NCBI GenBank assembly: GCA_023846275.1
Contig: CM043872.1
Span: 26,898,670-26,962,669 of the forward strand
Reading direction: 5' to 3'
Source: Vanilla planifolia
Lineage: Eukaryota; Streptophyta; Magnoliopsida; Asparagales; Orchidaceae
DNA length: 64,000 nucleotides
Below the pieces are notes generated by a model that saw nothing but the letters and a program-made list of their open reading frames with translations, searched no databases and was not told the DNA's origin. The position numbers were made by a program, and so were the translations under genes. Below are positions 1 to 11,215 of the stretch, in pieces. How positions within the stretch are numbered: position 1 is the first letter of the stretch; each line of letters begins with the position of its first letter.

Positions 1-500
1 ATTATTATATCCTTAAGATATCCACATGAAATAATAAAAAATATTTATAATTAATATATGATAATATCTCAAATATAAAATATACTATGAAATAATTTAA
101 TATTATAATTATCAAATTTACTTACATAATTATGATGCAAAAATGGTTTTTCTTAGCTTTTTTTTTCTCTTGAGTTATTACAAATATTATTTTATTCACA
201 CAAATCACTCAATGAATTATTATTCCTCTTTATTTATTTTATTTCATTGTACTTCCATATCAAAGTTTCATTAACAAGTTAGATTAATGAATTATTATAT
301 CCTTAAGATATTCACATGAAATAATAAAAAATATTTATAATTAATATATGATAATATCTCAAATATAAAATATACTATGAAATAATTTAATATTATAATT
401 ATCAAATTTACATACATAATTATGATGCAAAAATGGTTTTTCTTAGCTTTTTTTTCTCTTGAGTTATTACAAATATTATTTTATTCACACAAATCACTCA
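1..500. repeat. 290-bp tandem repeat, two copies (second partial)
   Basis: The sequence starting at position 1 recurs at 291 almost unchanged for about 210 bases, including the run of T before ctcttgagttattac. The second copy diverges near 501. The first copy may begin before the window. It is extremely AT-rich and has no coding capacity. Confidence 0.9.
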
Positions 501-600
501 GTGATATATTTTAATACATTCTACATACTTATATCATTATTTGGTTTAAAAAAATAGTATCTTAGAATTTTCTATGTGATAATATTAACGTATATTACCA

Positions 601-830
601 TGACACTTAAGATCAAAGAGCATGGAGAGTGAATATTAGGTGATATCTTAAAAAAATCATTAGATAAGAACTTCTAGCAAATACTTAAGTAGAGAAATAT
701 AGGAATAAATTATCTCACATTGGCTAACAATAGTATAATCATTGTGTTCGTATGAGATATCATTTGTCAAAAACTTTTAAGATATCTTTTTAAGGTAAAA
801 CTCATATAGTTCTAAATGAGATAATTCAAA
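601..830 (+). mobile_element. Cassandra-like LTR fragment (5' half)
   Basis: The block starts tgacac and matches in order the 5' half of the Cassandra-like LTRs at 3170 and 7505: a gtgatat(c)ct motif, then a stretch resembling ctcacattggct. The 5S-like 3' half seen at 7281 and 7711 is not visible here, so it is a truncated, decayed copy. Confidence 0.5.
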
Positions 831-2830
831 AAGAATATTTTAACATAGTAAGATCAAATTATCATATTTATATAATGAGAAAAACTCAAGTAAAAATATA
901 TTAATTATTTTCAAATTATCAAAATAATGGTGAAGTAGCATATAAAGTAGTGCTATTAATAATCTCATCATTGATTCACAATGTTTTATAACACTTTACT
1001 AACAAAATATGTGAGGGACCCATCACATGTGCTAATTTGAGACAAATATGCTAGATGTGTAACCAAATTTGACGTATGAGGAGAAATCAATAAAGATTTA
1101 AGAGAACCAAGTTAAAAAAATAGCAAATTCTAATAATCAAGGTACCATGGGCCAAATCAAACGAAGCATGTCACATGGGAGTTAGAGGAAGAAATAATAA
1201 AAGTTTATAACTTTATGTTATGAATTTTGATGTTAAAATTCTTGTGAAAGTAATTGTAACATCCCAAAATTTGTAAAAATAAGTATGTTTGTAGTTTATT
1301 TATATTTTTATAAATTTTATTTTTTTTAGAATTGTTTGAGATTATTTAATTTAAAAAAATATACAACACTATAATAAGTATGATAGTTCAAAGAATGGGG
1401 ATGAGTTAAAAGTAAGATATTCAAATTACTAAAAAATATATGATACTAAACTAGTAGAAATATTAATTTTTTAGAAATTAAAAATTAAGTAATTTAAATT
1501 TATAAAAATTTATTTACAAGCTTTAAAAATTACTAAAATTTTGTAAAACCTAGCACATGAAATTTGTAGAGGAAACTGATCATTGGTAGTTTAATTCATA
1601 ACCAATCTTCAGATTCTAAAAAGTTGGAATGCAAGGAGATTTTCTTTGAAAGGACACAACCATTTGAGGGAAAAATGAAGCCAGAAATGCACAGGGATGT
1701 TGGTTGATGTATGAGAGGGAGAGAGATCGCAACTTTAGGAATTTTTGAAAAAAGTTGGAAAGGGAAATGGTTGATTCTTAAAGGATGTGAGAGATGTTGA
1801 TTGTTAAAAGATTTCTAAACCTATTAGAAAAATGATAAAAAAATCTAAAGATTTTGGTAAGATTATTACGTGATATTGTAGTAGCACGATAGAAAATGGG
1901 AAAGAGAAGAAAAATTGTGCATTTCAAGTTCCATTTTCATGACGTGATAATTACTTGAATTTTTAAGATAAGAAAGCTTTTATTTATATGTATATAATTG
2001 ATGTAATGATATTTGTAAGCTATACGACTTCTCATTATAAAGAATTTGAATAATCTATTAAATGATGATCTCTTCCCTTCTTGTGTTAATATGTTACCAT
2101 ATTGCTAATGATGTTATTGTTTTATTTGACATGAGGTTTCTTATGTAGAACCTAACATGTTGTAGTTGTATGTTTTTTAAATATTTGATTTATAACATGC
2201 TTTGTATAAAATGCAACTTATGATAATACCTACAAAAAATAAAATGAAAAGATAATGATACTAAAATATAAAAGAAAATATGAAAGAATAAGAACAAGGA
2301 TTAGTAAAGGGAGGCAAGATTCAACCAAAAAAATTGTTGCTAAAGTGACGACTATCATTTCGGATAACTATTTCATATATGAGATAATAGAGCAATTCGT
2401 TAGAGTCATTTACTTGAAACAATATATTTTTAGAAGCATGTCCAATCTATTATGAAAATGTCTTACTCTAAACCAATTCTTAAACAAGATAATGATTGTA
2501 AAAAAACTTATAGTGATTTTATATTGAAATGGAATTACATGTTATGTCAGGTTATGTGTTTGTAATTGACTTAGTATGTGACATATTTTTGCCAATAGTC
2601 AGTGACAGTTGGCTTAGTTTATTTTTTTGACCTAACATTTTTAATTCATAATGAAATTTTGTACAAAGTTATCGGGTAGCATTGAGTATTAGCATCATGA
2701 GTGTTGCCATGGAGGTTATGTTTCTTCTACTATCAATGTTTTAACTACTATATCGGTGTTTTACTTTTATCTTAATAAATGAATATGTATTAAAACTCTA
2801 TTCCTCATGTTGTTTGCAACTTGTTTTTAA
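831..2830. other. AT-rich intergenic DNA, possible chromovirus-type LTR start at 1255
   Basis: No gene seen. At 1255 the sequence tgtaacatcccaaaatttg matches the usual first bases of plant Ty3/gypsy (Tekay/Del type) LTRs, and the following kilobase could be LTR body, but no partner LTR or primer-binding site was found. The 66-codon ORF at 2255-2455 is lysine/isoleucine-rich, as random AT-rich DNA gives, and is not recognised. Confidence 0.35.
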
Positions 2831-2850
2831 TATATATATATATATATATA
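2831..2850. repeat. (TA)10 microsatellite
   Basis: Ten uninterrupted TA units in intergenic DNA. Confidence 0.95.
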
Positions 2851-3119
2851 ATTGTATTTAAAAGGCTTTGTTTCTCAAAGAAAATTGTTATCTTTACTTT
2901 TTTTAAAACATTAAAATATTATTCAAATTTGTGATAGGATTTGAAAGCTTTTCAAATTAAGAATGTAAATAGCTTTTAGAAATGATTTTTTATGGTTTAA
3001 AGAATATATTTTGCAAATAAAACAAAAAAAAAATCAAAGAATGAATTAGAATGCGTGGCTTTGACCCTAGGAAAGGCAAGTGCAGGTCACCATGAAGGGT
3101 GCCATGAGGGTCAATCTTT

Positions 3120-3356
3120 TACAAGTTTAATATGATTTGAGGGATAAACCAAGTAGAAACCAATGAGCCTGTGACATCTGAAATTAAAAGGGTTGGGAGT
3201 GAACATCGAGTGATGTCCTGAAAGAGGAATCCTTGAACAAGTACGACTCTTGATAATCTTATAAGTGAAAGATATAGGGTTAAATTTTCCTACATTAGCT
3301 ATTGAGGAAGTGATTTAAGTGTTTGCATATGATCTTCTTAAATATTAAAATGCCCT
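3120..3356 (+). mobile_element. Cassandra-like fragment: internal end plus 5' part of 3' LTR
   Basis: Bases 3120-3169 match the short internal region of the 7.1-kb Cassandra element (gatttgagggataaaccaag against gtttgagaatgaactaag). The LTR then starts at about 3171 with tgtgacatc, like tgtaacatt at 7505. The 5S-like part of this LTR may be the block at 3975-4203, separated by about 600 bp of unrelated AT-rich DNA. Confidence 0.55.
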
Positions 3357-3974
3357 TTGAGGATCAAAGTTATTTGGGTAGCATATAATAAAATAAGAGT
3401 ACAATACCTCAATATAATAAAATTAAGATTTTGTTTATACATCATTATGATCATACGGTATATCCATTATAATATAATTTTATATTGCTTGCTTTCTTTG
3501 ATTTCTTCTCTTACTCTTCCTCAAACAATTGAGAATAATTATTTTTATTATTTTTCCACTTTTTCCTTTATTTCCCTTTCTCTTCTGTCTTTTTTCGTTT
3601 TCAAATCTCCAAATTTCCTTCCTTCCGATTACCTCCTTTAATTTATCCCTTATCTTATTTAAGATGATTTATATTGATTTTGCAAAATTATTGATTTGTC
3701 ATTCACATTTACCAAAATGATTTAAATGTCCTTTGTTTTAAAAGAAATAGACTTTCAAAAATTACAAAATAAACACAATAAGTTTTATCTTGAAGACATT
3801 TTTATAATGATATATTGAAAATAAAATTTTGATACATTATTGATATATGAGATATTTTTAAAATATAATTAAGATACTGATATTTTAATCTATGATAATA
3901 AAATTTTATAATATTATTGTTATTTTATCAAAATACTAATATTATATTTCTATTATACAAAGACAATTGTATGA
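3357..3974. other. AT-rich insert between Cassandra-like halves
   Basis: Pyrimidine-rich and AT-rich sequence. The ORFs at 3357-3641 and 3529-3720 are Leu/Phe/Ser-rich translations of T-rich DNA with no recognised motif. They are not called as genes. Confidence 0.4.
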
Positions 3975-4203
3975 TATACATCATAACTAAGTATGCTTGA
4001 GTGTAGTATTAAGATGGGTGACAAATTAGGAGAAGATCTTTTGAGGCTCATTTTGGTAGTAAACCGGGCATACAATCAAATGAGAACTCTATAATTAAGT
4101 ATACTTGAATAGAAATAATATTGAGATATGTGACTTTGTAAGAAGGGTCACTAAATAAGGACGAAACTTGAATAAAGAAGGATAATGAAGATTGAGATGT
4201 TAT
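3975..4203 (+). mobile_element. Cassandra-like LTR 3' half with two tandem 5S-like domains
   Basis: At about 3983-4025 the sequence aagtatgcttgagtgtagta followed by ttaagatgggtgac follows the 3' half of plant 5S rRNA (gene form agttaagcgtgcttgggcga, then gatgggtgacc). A second, more decayed copy begins with gagaactct at 4081 and runs to about 4150. The block ends gattgagatgtta, like the LTR end at 7843-7855. The single LTRs at 7.1-7.9 kb carry one such domain each. Confidence 0.55.
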
Positions 4204-4204
4204 A

Positions 4205-5505
4205 AATACACTCCACGAGACTTTAATGGAATGGTAAGTGAAAAGAATAACTTAGTACTTTAGTTGTTTATTTTGCATTAAAAATCATGTTTTAAGATTT
4301 GAATCATTGGATTGTAATAGATATTATTGTGATGACAATTTTAGTATGAAAAATGTTATTGTTTTACTCACTTTATTTTCATTATAAAATAAGAATTTTA
4401 AAGTTATTATTACTCTATATTTTTAATGGACAATAAGTTATTTTTAAATATTAGAATATATTTTACTATTATGTTTTGTTGATCACTCTTGGATTATAAA
4501 TAAAAAGATTTCATTTAATTACAAAATGTTTATATATTTTAGGTTTTCAAAAGAAATAAATTCAATATAAAAGAATAAAATTTCAAACATAAAGTGTAGA
4601 CATTTAAATAAAATATTTTAAAAAATTATTTTGAAAATTAAATACACTCCATGATACTTTAATGGGATGGTAAGTGAGAAGAATAACTTAGTACTTTAGT
4701 GGCTTATTTTGCACTAAAACTCATGTTTTAAGATTTGAATTGAATTGTACTAGGTATTATTGTGAAAAAAATTTTATATGAAAAATGTTATTGTTTTACT
4801 CATTTTATTTTCATTATAAAATAGAAAATTTAAAGCTATTATTACTTATATTTTTAATTTACAATAAGTTATTTTTAAATATTGGCATATATTTTACTAT
4901 TATGTTTTGTTTTGAGATCACTTTTGAATTGTAAACAAAATGATTTGATTTAATTACAAAATGTTTATATATTTTATGTTTTCGAAAGAAATAAATTAAA
5001 TGGAAAAAAATAAAATTTCAAAAATAAAGTTGTCATTTAAATAAAAAATTAAAAAAATGGTTTTCAAAATTAGATACATTCCATGAGATTTTAATGGAGT
5101 GGTAGGTGAACGAATAACAACTGGATACTTTAGTGGTTTGCACTAAAAATCATGTTTTAGGATTTGAATTATTAAATTGTAATAGGTGTTATTGTAATAA
5201 CAATTTTAGTATAAAAATATTATTGTTTTACTAGCTTTATTTTTATTATAAAATAAAAATTTTAAAGTTATTATTTCTTGATATTTTTAATAAGCAATAA
5301 GTTATTTTCCAATTTTGGAATATATTCTATTATTATGTTTTGTCGTGAGATCATTTTAGATTGTAAAGAAAATGATTTGATTTAATTACAAAATTTTTAT
5401 ATACTTTAGATTTTTGAAAGAAATAAATTCAATGAAAAAAAATTCAAAAATAAAGTTTAGTCATTTAAATAAATGATTTAAAAAAATGATTTTGAAAATT
5501 AAATT
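4205..5505. repeat. Tandem array, three units of about 434 bp
   Basis: Units begin near 4205, 4641 and 5073 at a degenerate motif aatacactccatgagacttt, and each repeats the same order of blocks: aagaataacttagtacttta, catgttttaagatttgaat, ttgttttact, ending in an A-rich stretch. Units are diverged and AT-rich with no ORF. A further diverged copy is visible at about 56500-56660. Confidence 0.85.
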
Positions 5506-6388
5506 TCTCTAAAATGTGGATGCCATAAAGACCAACAAGAAGATTCTAAACTCATACTATAGAAAAAGATGTTAGAAATGAGAATATAATTTGGTTAAAG
5601 TAATAATAATTTGATGTATAGATGAGTTTTATACAACATGAAGAGCTCCATCCTAAATTAGATCATGGATGAAATGTAAGTTGTTAACAATCCATTGAGT
5701 TTTTGCAATAATGGCCTAAAAAATGAGAATTAGTTTTAGTGGATGATTGAGTCATAGATTTTTATTATTTTGGATTCCAAAACATTAGATTGCGATCAAG
5801 ATATATAATGTGTGCAATAATGAAAGAGAAGTCCCCTAAATTACTTATCAATTTTGCATTTGAAAATATATGTCAATAGAGAGGGGAATATTGATAGAAA
5901 AAGATATTATACTCAGAGATATTATTATGATATTTAGAAAAAAATTTTGCTATAATTCAATAATTAATGATATAAAAATATATGTAGTAAAACAACTTGT
6001 TAACAATAAAGAAATATTAAGATAAGTAAAAGATATCTAACTACTTATAGTAATTTTAGATTCAATAAGATCATTAAAAATCATGTTAGAATAAAGTGAT
6101 GAATCTATGTAAAAGGAGGTTTTAATTAGATTGTTTATCATATCTTGGAATTTGATCTATTATGATATTGTTAAATTGAAATTTATGATATTGATTATTT
6201 TAATATATAAAATTTAATAATTTATACATTATAATATGAAATAAAAATTATTTTTGTAATTTGTATTGTAAAATAAGTGCAACCTAGTATGTTTCATTTC
6301 GATTGAAGATTGTTTGAATTTAATATAGATTTTTCAATTTAAGAGCGTTATAAAAAGTATATTTTTAATTGTTCTAATTTAAATATCA
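5506..6388. other. AT-rich DNA upstream of the GC-rich leader
   Basis: No ORF or recognised repeat. Composition changes sharply at about 6389. If 6389-6609 is a first exon, the last few hundred bases here would be its promoter. No convincing TATA box could be singled out in such AT-rich DNA. Confidence 0.4.
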
Positions 6389-6609
6389 AGGCCTTTCTCG
6401 TGCGAGCACCCGACGGACGCAAAATTGACTGTTCTTCCTTCCCGGGCCGGTTCCCGCAGGTTGCGAAAAACCCTATGTTCTTTTCGCTTGCTCGGGTGGC
6501 CACGGAAATAGAAGGCCAAGCTCTTTTGTTCGAGCAACGGACGCTTCCTTTGCGATTTTGTGTTTCCTGTCGTACGCATTCCGCTTCTCCCTGTTTCTTC
6601 TTCTCCTAG
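6389..6609 (+). other. Candidate non-coding first exon with splice donor
   Basis: This is an abrupt GC-rich, CpG-containing island in very AT-rich surroundings, ending in a pyrimidine-rich run (cgcttctccctgtttcttct) and ctag|gtgaga, a good donor at 6610. That is how monocot 5' leader exons look. The following 230 bases (gtgagaggtttcgaatccct, then T-rich) resemble a proximal intron. The ORFs through it on both strands (6379-6609) show no family similarity. The next plus-strand gene is SWC5, whose start-codon exon has a leader-type acceptor at 27147, so this may be its first exon 20.5 kb upstream. It could instead be an orphaned promoter of a lost gene. Confidence 0.45.
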
Positions 6610-7126
6610 GTGAGAGGTTTCGAATCCCTAACTACTTTTTTTTTTTGGGTTTTGCCATTTGAATTGTTGTAAGGAGACCCGTTCTTGTTCTTTTCTTCGA
6701 ACGTGACTTTAGTTTTCGAAAAGCTTAGTTTTACCTTGCTGTCGTATCCGCCGTGACCATTTCAAAAGGAAGTTAGGTTCTGCGGTGCTCTTGTACGACC
6801 GAGATTTGCGCACTTTAAAAGCCTAATTATAGGGTTTGGTCTTAACCCGGGAGAAGGAAGAGTTGACAGGATTTGTGCAATTTAGAGATTTTTTTTTCGA
6901 AGGAGAGAGAAATTGTGGAACTCTCAAAATTTTGGAAGGAAATGCTGAGAAAGAAAATCAGGTGAAAATCAGGTGAGCAATTAGGAATTATTTTCTTATT
7001 TATGTGCCTTAAGAAATTTGGGAGATATAGCATTTTATGTACTTCAATAATCACGAGTTGTTGTCATTTCTAAAGGATTAGAAAGGGAAATCTTTTTAGG
7101 AAGTGGATTATCATCAAATTGATCAG
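6610..7126 (+). other. Probable proximal intron sequence after the candidate leader
   Basis: Composition stays moderately GC-rich to about 6860 and then falls. A second possible leader exon might start after ttgacag at 6870. No coding signal; the 70-codon minus-strand ORF here (6842-7054) is not recognised. Confidence 0.3.
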
Positions 7127-7855
7127 ATGAGTAAATCAAATTTTTTAACTAAGGAGAGTGAGGAGTAGTCGTCAAGTGATATCCTAGATAGACTGTTAAA
7201 CAAAGAGTGACTATTATATGAGATATCATGGTTTAAAGATGTCAAAACATCTTTTGTTATAAAAATTGATTTGGATCTCTTAAGAACTCCATAATTAAAC
7301 ATGTTATGGTAAGAATAGTATTGAGATGGATGACCAATAAGAAGGGTCATTTAAGAAGTTCAAAATTTGTTTAGTTTAGGATAAGACGACTCGAGGGGAC
7401 AATTATTCAATATTGTAATATCAGGATGTCACAATTTGGTATAAGAGCTGACTCTTATATTAGTCTGATATGGTTTGAGAATGAACTAAGTGGAAGCTAA
7501 TGGTTGTAACATTTGGACTGAGGAGTTGATGGTTAATGTTTTGAGAGAGGAGTTATTAAATGAGGAGCGACACTTGTGCAATGATTTTTGGGGGTGTAGG
7601 AATGAATTGTCTTATATTAGTTTCTAAGTGGGATCCTTGTTTTTATATTAACTACAATGGCTTTAAGTTGTCGAGACTTTTTTTGGAGGCAAAATTTGTT
7701 TGGATGTTGCGAGAAGCATAGTTAAACATGCTATGACGAGAGTATTATTAGGATGAGTTATTCAGGAAATGACCTTTTAAGGAGAAGACCCACTTAAGTA
7801 GGATGTGGTATTCCAACGGAATAATATCTTGATATAGTAAGATTGAGATATTACA
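7127..7855 (+). mobile_element. Cassandra-type TRIM retrotransposon with 5S rRNA-like LTRs
   Basis: There are two diverged direct repeats: LTR1 about 7127-7433 and LTR2 about 7505-7855, which starts tgtaacatt; both end in aca. LTR1 is followed by tggtataagagc (7437-7448), one mismatch from the usual tRNA-Met primer-binding site tggtatcagagc. The internal region is only about 55 bp and has no coding capacity, as in TRIM elements. Each LTR holds a 5S rRNA-like block: 7281-7350 and, clearer, 7711-7780 (agttaaacatgctatgacga, then gtattattaggatga). A 5S-derived segment in the LTR is the hallmark of the Cassandra family. No clear target-site duplication was seen. The element is non-autonomous. Confidence 0.75.
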
Positions 7856-9224
7856 TTGTGCTCATTTTGGGATATTATAGTGTTATATTCATAAAAAGTG
7901 ACAAAAACTAACGTATGAGATGGTTAAGATCCCTGATGGAAATGCACTGCACAAAAGAATGATTTTTTTTTATTTTTGCACCAATGTTGTTGTTGTGAGA
8001 ATGATTTCAACGACACGATCAATGAGATGCAAGCATGTATAGCTAATCTTGTGAACAAAATGTGATGTGTCCAAAGTTGACCTTATTGATGAAACCTATT
8101 GTACTAGGCATGAAGGGCTATTTTTGAGACTATAAATTATATTGTGAAGTTTGCATGCATTAGTTGCTTGAGTCAAATTGATGAATCCTTGAGATCATGT
8201 CTAGCAAACATTTCAAAACAATGGCCTTGGACAAAGGCATTGATGGCATTAAGTTGTCTTAGAATGCATTTATTTATAGTGCTATTACTAATAACAAGGC
8301 ACAAATAGTAAGAGGATTAAATGTATAAGTGTAGTCAACACTACAGTGGAATCCATTTGCAACAAGTCATACTTGTTTATTTGTTGATGAAACTATCAAA
8401 AAGTAATGTATTATTAATGATCCACTTGTAGCTAATGACATTTTGTATGGGAGAAGATGGACTTACATGCTATGTTCTCATTCCAAGCATGAAGTTATAT
8501 ACTTAAGACATTGTCTGCATCATTTAGGATGGACTATGGTGAGATAGGTGGAAGATTTGTGAGAAATGATGCTGTATTGTATGGGCTTGTGGATGTTATT
8601 TTTTCCTTCTATTAACAAGAGATGGCCATTAAATATAATAGTGATGTGGCTATTATTGGAAAATGTGGGAGTGAGTTGTATTCTAGAGGAAAGCTTGATG
8701 ATGAAGAAGAGAGTAGTGTGTTTCTATTAATATCACTAAATTTGGAGTTTGTGATGTCTAAGGAAAGGAGGCTGGCAATGTAATGAAGAAATCAAAGATG
8801 TCATATGGCTCGGAATGAATAAGGTTGTGATGATAAAGTGGTAAATAAAATGATAAACTTGATGAATTTTGTATGATGAGAAGTGAATTTTTTGTAGGTG
8901 GATGGATCATAATAGCGATAACATCTTTATATAGGAGAGTAAGTGAAAAAGATGCTTGGAGTTGATTGAGATTTAGTTTTTTGAGACATATACTGTTGAA
9001 ACTAAGGGTAGTATAGGCACTTATAAGCCTAAAGATTGGTGTAATTTAGTGAGGGGACAAAAATTTTTTAAATAAGGGGAGAAATATAATATTTGGTGTT
9101 GAAAAATGATTGATGAGATGGATTGTAAAGGAGATGACATAAAATGGTGATTTAATTGAGTGAAACTAGTTTCAATGATATGACAATGAAATCATTCAAA
9201 AAGACTGTTGTGTTTTGAAGTCTG
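7856..9224. other. Unassigned intergenic or intronic DNA
   Basis: Less AT-rich than its flanks, with broken reading frames in all directions and no recognised domain. It could be old coding DNA of a mobile element, but I cannot name it. Confidence 0.35.
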
Positions 9225-11017
9225 TGGTTAAGTGAGGTGGGAATAATTTTAAATAGCTAGCATAAAATGATACATGTATTTGTTGTTATTATAAAAAAAT
9301 ATTGTGATTATTTTTGACGAATATAATTTTTAGCAATACTATTAAAGCATATGAAAATATCATGAACATAAGGATTTTTTTTTGTAGATAAAACTATGTG
9401 TAACTTATATATTGGTTAAAAAGATAAGATAATAATGAAAATCATCATGAGGGATAACTAAAGAAAACAATATGTTAGAGAATATATATTCCAAAATTTT
9501 GGAGGAAACTATGAAAAGGTGAGAATGGTGACTTATGATTTCTATTTCATTTACATTATCATAAAAAAACAAAATTGTTAAGAGAAGATGTGAGATTTTG
9601 ATGGGACAAGAAATAGTGGAGAAAAATATATGTAGAATGATCTATTCTATGATGCTACTCCAGCAATGTGGCTTTGATATTAGAGAAAGTAAATAAAGGT
9701 AATGCGGTGGAAGAGTTAATCAATCTCTCATATACTCTGTCCTTCAAAAGGATTGCTTCTTTGAGAGAATCCTTAACAAAAAAACTATTTGGTAAGATTT
9801 TAATGAAAGTTTTGTTAGAGTTTTGGAGTTGATAGATGAAAATTATGTTATTTTTTATACTATGAACTTATGTGGTTAAGTGAGATGAGTATAATTATAA
9901 ATAGCTAGCATAAAATGATGCTTGTATTTGTTAGCATTATAAAAAAATTGTGATTATTTTTTGACAAATAATTTTTAACAATATTATTGAAGCATATGAA
10001 GGCATCTTGAACATAAGAATTTTTTTTGTAGATAAATCCATGCATAACTTATTTAATGGTAGCAAAAGATAAAATAATAATGAAAATAATCATGAGAGAT
10101 AATCGAAGAAAACAATATGTTTGAGAATATATATTTCAAAATTTTGGAGGAAATAAAGAAAAAGGTAGAGAATGGTAACTTATGATGTCTATTTCATTAA
10201 CAAAATTATATAAAAAAGCAAAAAATTGTTTGGAGAAGATGTGAGATCTCGACGGGACAAGAAATAGTTGAGAAAAGTACATGCAAAATGATCTATTCTA
10301 GGGCACTACTCAAGCAATGCGGCTTTGATATTCGAGAAAGTAAATAAAGGTAATGCAGTGGAAGAGTTAATCAATCACTTATATGCTCCATCCTTTGTGT
10401 TGCCTTTAAAAGGATTGCTTTGTTAAGAGAATTGTTAGCACAAAAAGTACTTGCTAAGATTTTTATGAAACTATTGTTAGAGTTGTAGAGCTGATAGATG
10501 AAAATTATATTCTTTTTTATGCTAAGAACATATGTGGTTAAGTGTGATTAAAATAATTATAAATAGCTAGCATAAAATCACACATGCATTCGTTAACATG
10601 ATAAAAATGTGATTATTTTTTGACAAAAAAATAATTGGAACAATACTATTGAAGAATATGAAGACATCATGAACATAAGATTTTTTTTGTAGATAAAGCC
10701 ATTTGTAATGTATAATGGTAGAAAAAGATAAGATAATAATGAAAATCGTAATGAGAGACAATTGAAGAAAACAATATATTAATATTTCAAAATTTTGGAG
10801 GAAACAATGAAAATGGTAGAGAGTGATAACTTATGATTTCTATTTCATTAACAAAATTATAAGAAAAAGAGCAAAAAATTGTTAAGAGAAGATGTGAGAT
10901 ATTGACGAGACAAGAAATAGTTGAGAAAAGTACATGCAAAATGATCTATTCTATGGCGCTACTCAAGCAATGTGGCTTTGATATTCGAGAAAGTAAATAA
11001 AGGTAATGCAGTGGAAT

Positions 11018-11048
<31 letters not shown>

Positions 11049-11215
11049 GAAATAGTTAATCAATCAATACTCTATCCTTTGTGTTAGCTTCAAAAGGATT
11101 TTTTATTGAGAGAATCCTTAACACAGTATTTGGTAAAATTTTAATGAAAAGATTGTTAGATCGTTGATGTTGATTAATGAAAATTATTTTATTTTTTATT
11201 CGAAGAACACATAAG
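9225..11215. repeat. Tandem array, three units of about 650-660 bp
   Basis: The block aaatagctagcataaaat occurs at 9251, 9899 and 10561, and ctttgatatt[ac]gagaaagt recurs in the same relative place in each unit (about 9671, 10322, 10976). The whole unit repeats, including the tgtggttaagtg motif before each start. Units differ by substitutions and small indels. None has an open frame. Confidence 0.9.
11020..11048. repeat. 29-base poly(T) run inside the third 650-bp unit
   Basis: The other two units read gtggaagagttaatcaatc here. This unit reads gtggaatagt, then T to 11048, then ga and aatagttaatcaatc. The run is therefore an insertion flanked by a short duplication of aatagt, as left by a retroposed poly(A) tail. 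Confidence 0.8.

Noticed and set aside
6608..6630. tRNA B-box-like text ggtttcgaatccct
   Set aside because: The T-arm stem does not pair and no A box or acceptor stem surrounds it; chance match in a candidate intron start.
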